Shown here piece after piece: positions 62,201 through 64,000 of a stretch of DNA of 64,000 nt (position 1 is the first letter of the stretch; every line of letters starts with the position of its first letter). Source of the DNA: Prado023 sp963774745 (GTDB lineage: Bacteria; Actinomycetota; Actinomycetes; S36-B12; CAIYMF01); assembly GCA_963774745.1 (NCBI GenBank), contig CAVZGE010000003.1, forward strand, positions 744,001 through 808,000, in the 5' to 3' direction. The notes below the pieces were generated by a model that ran no database searches, was not told the origin of the DNA, and saw nothing but the letters and a program-made list of their open reading frames with translations. The position numbers and the translations under genes were made by a program.

Positions 62201-62635
62201 GGGGTCTTCGCGGAGTCGGTGGCCACGATCGTGATGACCCACGAGCGGGTCGCGCGGTCCTACTTCGACGACGGGACCATCTCGCTGGCGGTCCCGCCGC
62301 TGCGGGCGCTGCTGGAGATCATGGCCGAGGGCGTCACCTCCGAGGGCTGGACCCTCGACACCCCCGAGTTCCGCGCCATGTTCACCCGGGAGTCCGTCCT
62401 GGCCTCGGACTGGTACGCGGCGCGGCTGGACGCCAAGCAGGCCGCGGCCAGCGGACGGGCCGCCGCCGGCCTGGCCGCGATCGAGAAGTTCGTGTCCACC
62501 CCGGGCAACGAAGCGCCGTCGGCCCGGCTGGGCATGCCCGCCCGTGTGGCTGGCGCGCAGGCGGAGGCCCAGCGACTGTCGGGCCCGGCGTTCCGCGAGC
62601 AGCTGGTCGGCACCGGCGGCAGCACGCCGCTCTGA
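59249..62635 (+). CDS. PPi-type (diphosphate-dependent) phosphoenolpyruvate carboxykinase
   Basis: An 1128-residue protein with no signal or membrane segments. Its N-terminus (DAINLRLALLGLPQP), internal blocks (GVFHIAEGGLPIPDDK, EGIFGNGGDPYLPENDASL, WTGHTGCVILAPHLTRVTKK, VIADNYFGYCKKEVKTQI) and length match what I know of the roughly 130-kDa PPi-PEPCK of Propionibacterium freudenreichii and Entamoeba. That enzyme makes PEP and PPi reversibly from oxaloacetate and phosphate. A phosphate-loop-like SGGGKSEISK lies at about 470-479. It is unrelated in size to the 600-residue GTP- or ATP-PEPCKs. GTG start at 59249. The assignment is from memory of family sequence, not a search. Confidence 0.75.
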   Translation: MTRDQNDAINLRLALLGLPQPVGAEDSEAARLAQPILARQRELSRRLADRLCAADGRIQAFLDDYLADTGELPKLPRRTFVLDEPGLARELSLPFDGDTFTSPLLTSYRLVNGVLHNPANDRRTTAGVFHIAEGGLPIPDDKIAVPTVAFARLLARAFEPPEVDMVLPYTANQPVPAACFVSLQLRPLVAPQVPGSVNEKRMETRFIVPGGLVANLDFVEGIFGNGGDPYLPENDASLAPETWTGHTGCVILAPHLTRVTKKELGLPHVDDATDRQKRDGVCWSDEDELYNNGQAFKICARDARGVIVTVIADNYFGYCKKEVKTQISYSANLFGNAEEEHAGGALVFPSYNLGQEYTENQCGDSYTLAQVLERDPQRFAAQPEGHALDRQQPQIVLVPGGARYSLREMTVSWAGADGQRSTIPIRADKCYLSPNGYRVQLHQQPFDPTAWNLTGTVAETTSCHKPATVSGGGKSEISKAITDAFIYGSAYVADFDDDMDRVAAILDRDYAHRFLDPARNGVDHRRILSEDRSIGSVIKLLTPSPAMYTAEHNAWLDRIPVHVKELVYVVKRAYRPEWGEDWRSHFSVVIINGRQGNSLRLDGSRISVNMLRVGFNADGSWRLFGLRHDFSPAVKVQTQDDITASTVVPGSQVGLSPDRSYKLVENCEELLFQRPDDAIHRGYDKQAERDLSAPGTFISNFQPLTRADAIAMRDDAVAFSAFSAPMAQMISDFADTPEGEGPEFFVCSANPRMVDGKPSKNPRYLQPRPDRANATATAVAELSSRLVRRLGSEEPLILPVDVVAAGRRNNPPDGPVPPLCSFNPLHYMELPELFMEFISSMTGKSPSTTGAGSEGALTKGPFNAMPAVIDLNAALLAYALTQYDGWLSAAGYVGPHVRVDHDISLLIPETFSRMSPQERDARNLIAEGALEKLADFEHEGTVVAASRLGYRITETFATEYFGRIFLHPHMVLTPQMLRPELQDVGVFAESVATIVMTHERVARSYFDDGTISLAVPPLRALLEIMAEGVTSEGWTLDTPEFRAMFTRESVLASDWYAARLDAKQAAASGRAAAGLAAIEKFVSTPGNEAPSARLGMPARVAGAQAEAQRLSGPAFREQLVGTGGSTPL

Positions 62636-62651
62636 TCGCCGGCTCGCGCCG

Positions 62652-62682
62652 GGGTCGGGTCGCGGCGCAGGGTCCCCGACCC
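62652..62682. terminator. Candidate bidirectional terminator
   Basis: GGGTCGGG (62652-62659) pairs with CCCGACCC (62675-62682) around 15 nt, between the convergent carboxykinase-like and aldehyde dehydrogenase genes. No T-run on either strand. Confidence 0.4.
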
Positions 62683-62692
62683 GGGCGCAGGC

Positions 62693-64000
62693 TCAGAGCT
62701 GCAGGCCGGTGAGGACCATGACCTTCTCGTAGGTGAAGTCGGCCATCGCCGACTTCAGGCCCTCACGGCCGAAGCCGGAGGCCTTGACGCCGCCGTAGGG
62801 CATCTGGTCGGCGCGGAACGAGGGGACGTCACCGATGACGACCCCACCGACCTCGAGCTCGCTGTGCGCCCGGAACGCCGTGATCATGTCGTGGGTGAAC
62901 ACGCCGGCCTGCAGGCCGAAGCGGGAGTCGTTGACGGTGGCGAAGGCCTCGTCGACCCCGTCGACCGGGAGGATCACCAGGACCGGGCCGAAGACCTCCT
63001 CGGCCCACACCTTGGCATCGGCGGGTGCGCCGACCAGAACCGTCGGGGCAACGGTGGCGCCGTCGCGGGTCCCGCCGGTGAGCACCCGGGCGCCGGCGGC
63101 GACGGCCTCATCGATCCAGGCCTGCACGCGCACCGCCGCGGCCTCGTTGACCAGGGGGCCGACGACGGTGTCGTCATCCCAGGGCGACCCGGTCCGCAGG
63201 CCCGCCACCCGCTCCACGATCATCGGCACCAGCTGATCGAGCAGGGAACGGTCGACGATGACCCGCTGCACGGAGATGCACGACTGCCCGGCCTGGTAGT
63301 TGGCGAACGTGGCGATCCGGGTCGCTGCCCATTCCAGGTCCGTCGGCGAGCTCCAGTCGGCCAGGACGACGGCCGCCGCGTTGCCCCCGAGCTCGAGGGT
63401 CACGTGCTTGGCCGGCACGGCGGCCTGGATCTGGTACCCGACGACGTCCGACCCGGTGAAGGACACCACGGGCAGCCGCGGATCGGCCACCAGGTGCGGG
63501 GCCACGTCGTTGCCGACGGGCAGGACCGACCACGAGCCCTCGGGCAGGCCGGTCTCGGCCAGGAGCTCACCGAGCAGCAGCGCCGACAGCGGCGTGGCGG
63601 GTGCGGGCTTGACGATGATCGGCGCCCCGACGGCGATCGCCGGGGCCACCTTGTGCGCGGTCAGGTTCAGCGGGAAGTTGAACGGGGCGATCCCCAGGAC
63701 CGGGCCGATCGGGAAGCGGCGCACCAGGGCGGCGCGGCCGGCGGCGGCGGGGTCGGTGTCCAGGCGCTGGAACTCGCCGTTGAAGCGCCGCGCCTCCTCA
63801 GCCGCCCATCGGAAGGTCGAGGCCACGCGGTGGGTCTCGGCCCGGGCCCACATCAGCGGCTTGCCGTTCTCGGCGGTGATGAGCCGGGCGATCTCCTCGG
63901 CGCGCTCCGTGACGCTGGTGGAGACGTGCATGAGCGCCTCGGCCCGGACGGCGGCCGGCTGGGCGGCCGTCTCGCGCCGGGCTGACCAGGCCGCGGCGAC
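62693..64000 (-). CDS. Aldehyde dehydrogenase family protein (5' end cut by window)
   Basis: An NAD(P)-dependent aldehyde dehydrogenase. The 435 visible residues lack only the extreme N-terminus, which lies beyond 64000. Visible are the cofactor loop FTGSDVVGYQIQAA, the general-base Glu in VTLELGGNAAAVVL, the catalytic Cys in YQAGQSCISVQRV, and the C-terminal PYGGVKASGFGREG. The form resembles succinate-semialdehyde or phosphonoacetaldehyde-type enzymes, but the substrate cannot be fixed. Stop TGA at 62693-62695. Confidence 0.9.
   Translation of the reverse strand, partial: VAAAWSARRETAAQPAAVRAEALMHVSTSVTERAEEIARLITAENGKPLMWARAETHRVASTFRWAAEEARRFNGEFQRLDTDPAAAGRAALVRRFPIGPVLGIAPFNFPLNLTAHKVAPAIAVGAPIIVKPAPATPLSALLLGELLAETGLPEGSWSVLPVGNDVAPHLVADPRLPVVSFTGSDVVGYQIQAAVPAKHVTLELGGNAAAVVLADWSSPTDLEWAATRIATFANYQAGQSCISVQRVIVDRSLLDQLVPMIVERVAGLRTGSPWDDDTVVGPLVNEAAAVRVQAWIDEAVAAGARVLTGGTRDGATVAPTVLVGAPADAKVWAEEVFGPVLVILPVDGVDEAFATVNDSRFGLQAGVFTHDMITAFRAHSELEVGGVVIGDVPSFRADQMPYGGVKASGFGREGLKSAMADFTYEKVMVLTGLQL

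Noticed and set aside
1..64000. tRNA, rRNA, CRISPR array, insertion sequence or prophage
   Set aside because: No cloverleaf-like segment, rRNA motif, regularly spaced repeat, transposase, integrase or phage structural gene was found in any gap or frame I examined.

Overview
This window is high-GC DNA from an actinomycete. It carries a Pup-proteasome locus (pup, prcB, prcA, dop, pafA, mpa), a mycothiol gene (mshC), HelY, twin-arginine translocase genes, a perfect actinobacterial-type SOS box, many GTG starts and dense ATGA/GTGA overlaps. A fused PafB-PafC regulator and a protein resembling the diphosphate-dependent PEP carboxykinase of propionibacteria hint at Micrococcales or Propionibacteriales, but the sequence alone does not settle the genus.

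Left end (1-7.7 kb): a lysine-fermentation cluster. On the minus strand lie kdd, a YtcJ-like amidohydrolase and kamD (cut by the window edge). The divergent gene is an L-lysine 2,3-aminomutase with an unusual PLP-lysine motif. Next to it are an Lrp/AsnC regulator and an acyl-CoA dehydrogenase, which fit local control and a later reductive step. A 5'-3' exonuclease follows.

Core block (7.7-27.3 kb, minus strand): the conserved actinobacterial neighbourhood trmI-mpa-[ptsG]-dop-pup-prcB-prcA-pafA-FKBP-FKBP-pafBC-Zn ribbon-tatA-tatC-diacylglycerol kinase-helY. Pup ends in GGQ, so Dop must deamidate it before PafA can ligate it. Mpa unfolds pupylated substrates into the PrcBA chamber, and PafBC is the DNA-damage regulator. 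A glucose-type PTS permease gene with its own long terminator hairpin interrupts the mpa-dop junction.

Middle (27.4-48 kb): a RecB-like nuclease, a MacB/FtsX-type ABC exporter, a HAD phosphatase and cobalamin-dependent methionine synthase. A translationally coupled trio (GT4 glycosyltransferase, alpha/alpha-barrel protein, GH130) suggests beta-mannoside metabolism. Then come a 44-residue basic protein, a lipoprotein and secreted-protein pair, an SOS-box-controlled HNH endonuclease, a truncated gene head, pgi, mshC and SURF1. Six single-base frameshifts in four genes all fall between 34.5 and 47.9 kb. That pattern looks more like a poorly sequenced stretch than like independent gene decay.

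Right end (48-64 kb): the isoprenoid and proteolysis neighbourhood dxr-rip1-TSUP-ispG-GTPase, then proS, an acetyltransferase and a zinc alcohol dehydrogenase. A cyclic-nucleotide-binding protein lies divergent from an 1128-residue protein that I read as PPi-type PEP carboxykinase. An aldehyde dehydrogenase is cut by the right edge. I see no rRNA, tRNA, CRISPR array or insertion sequence.
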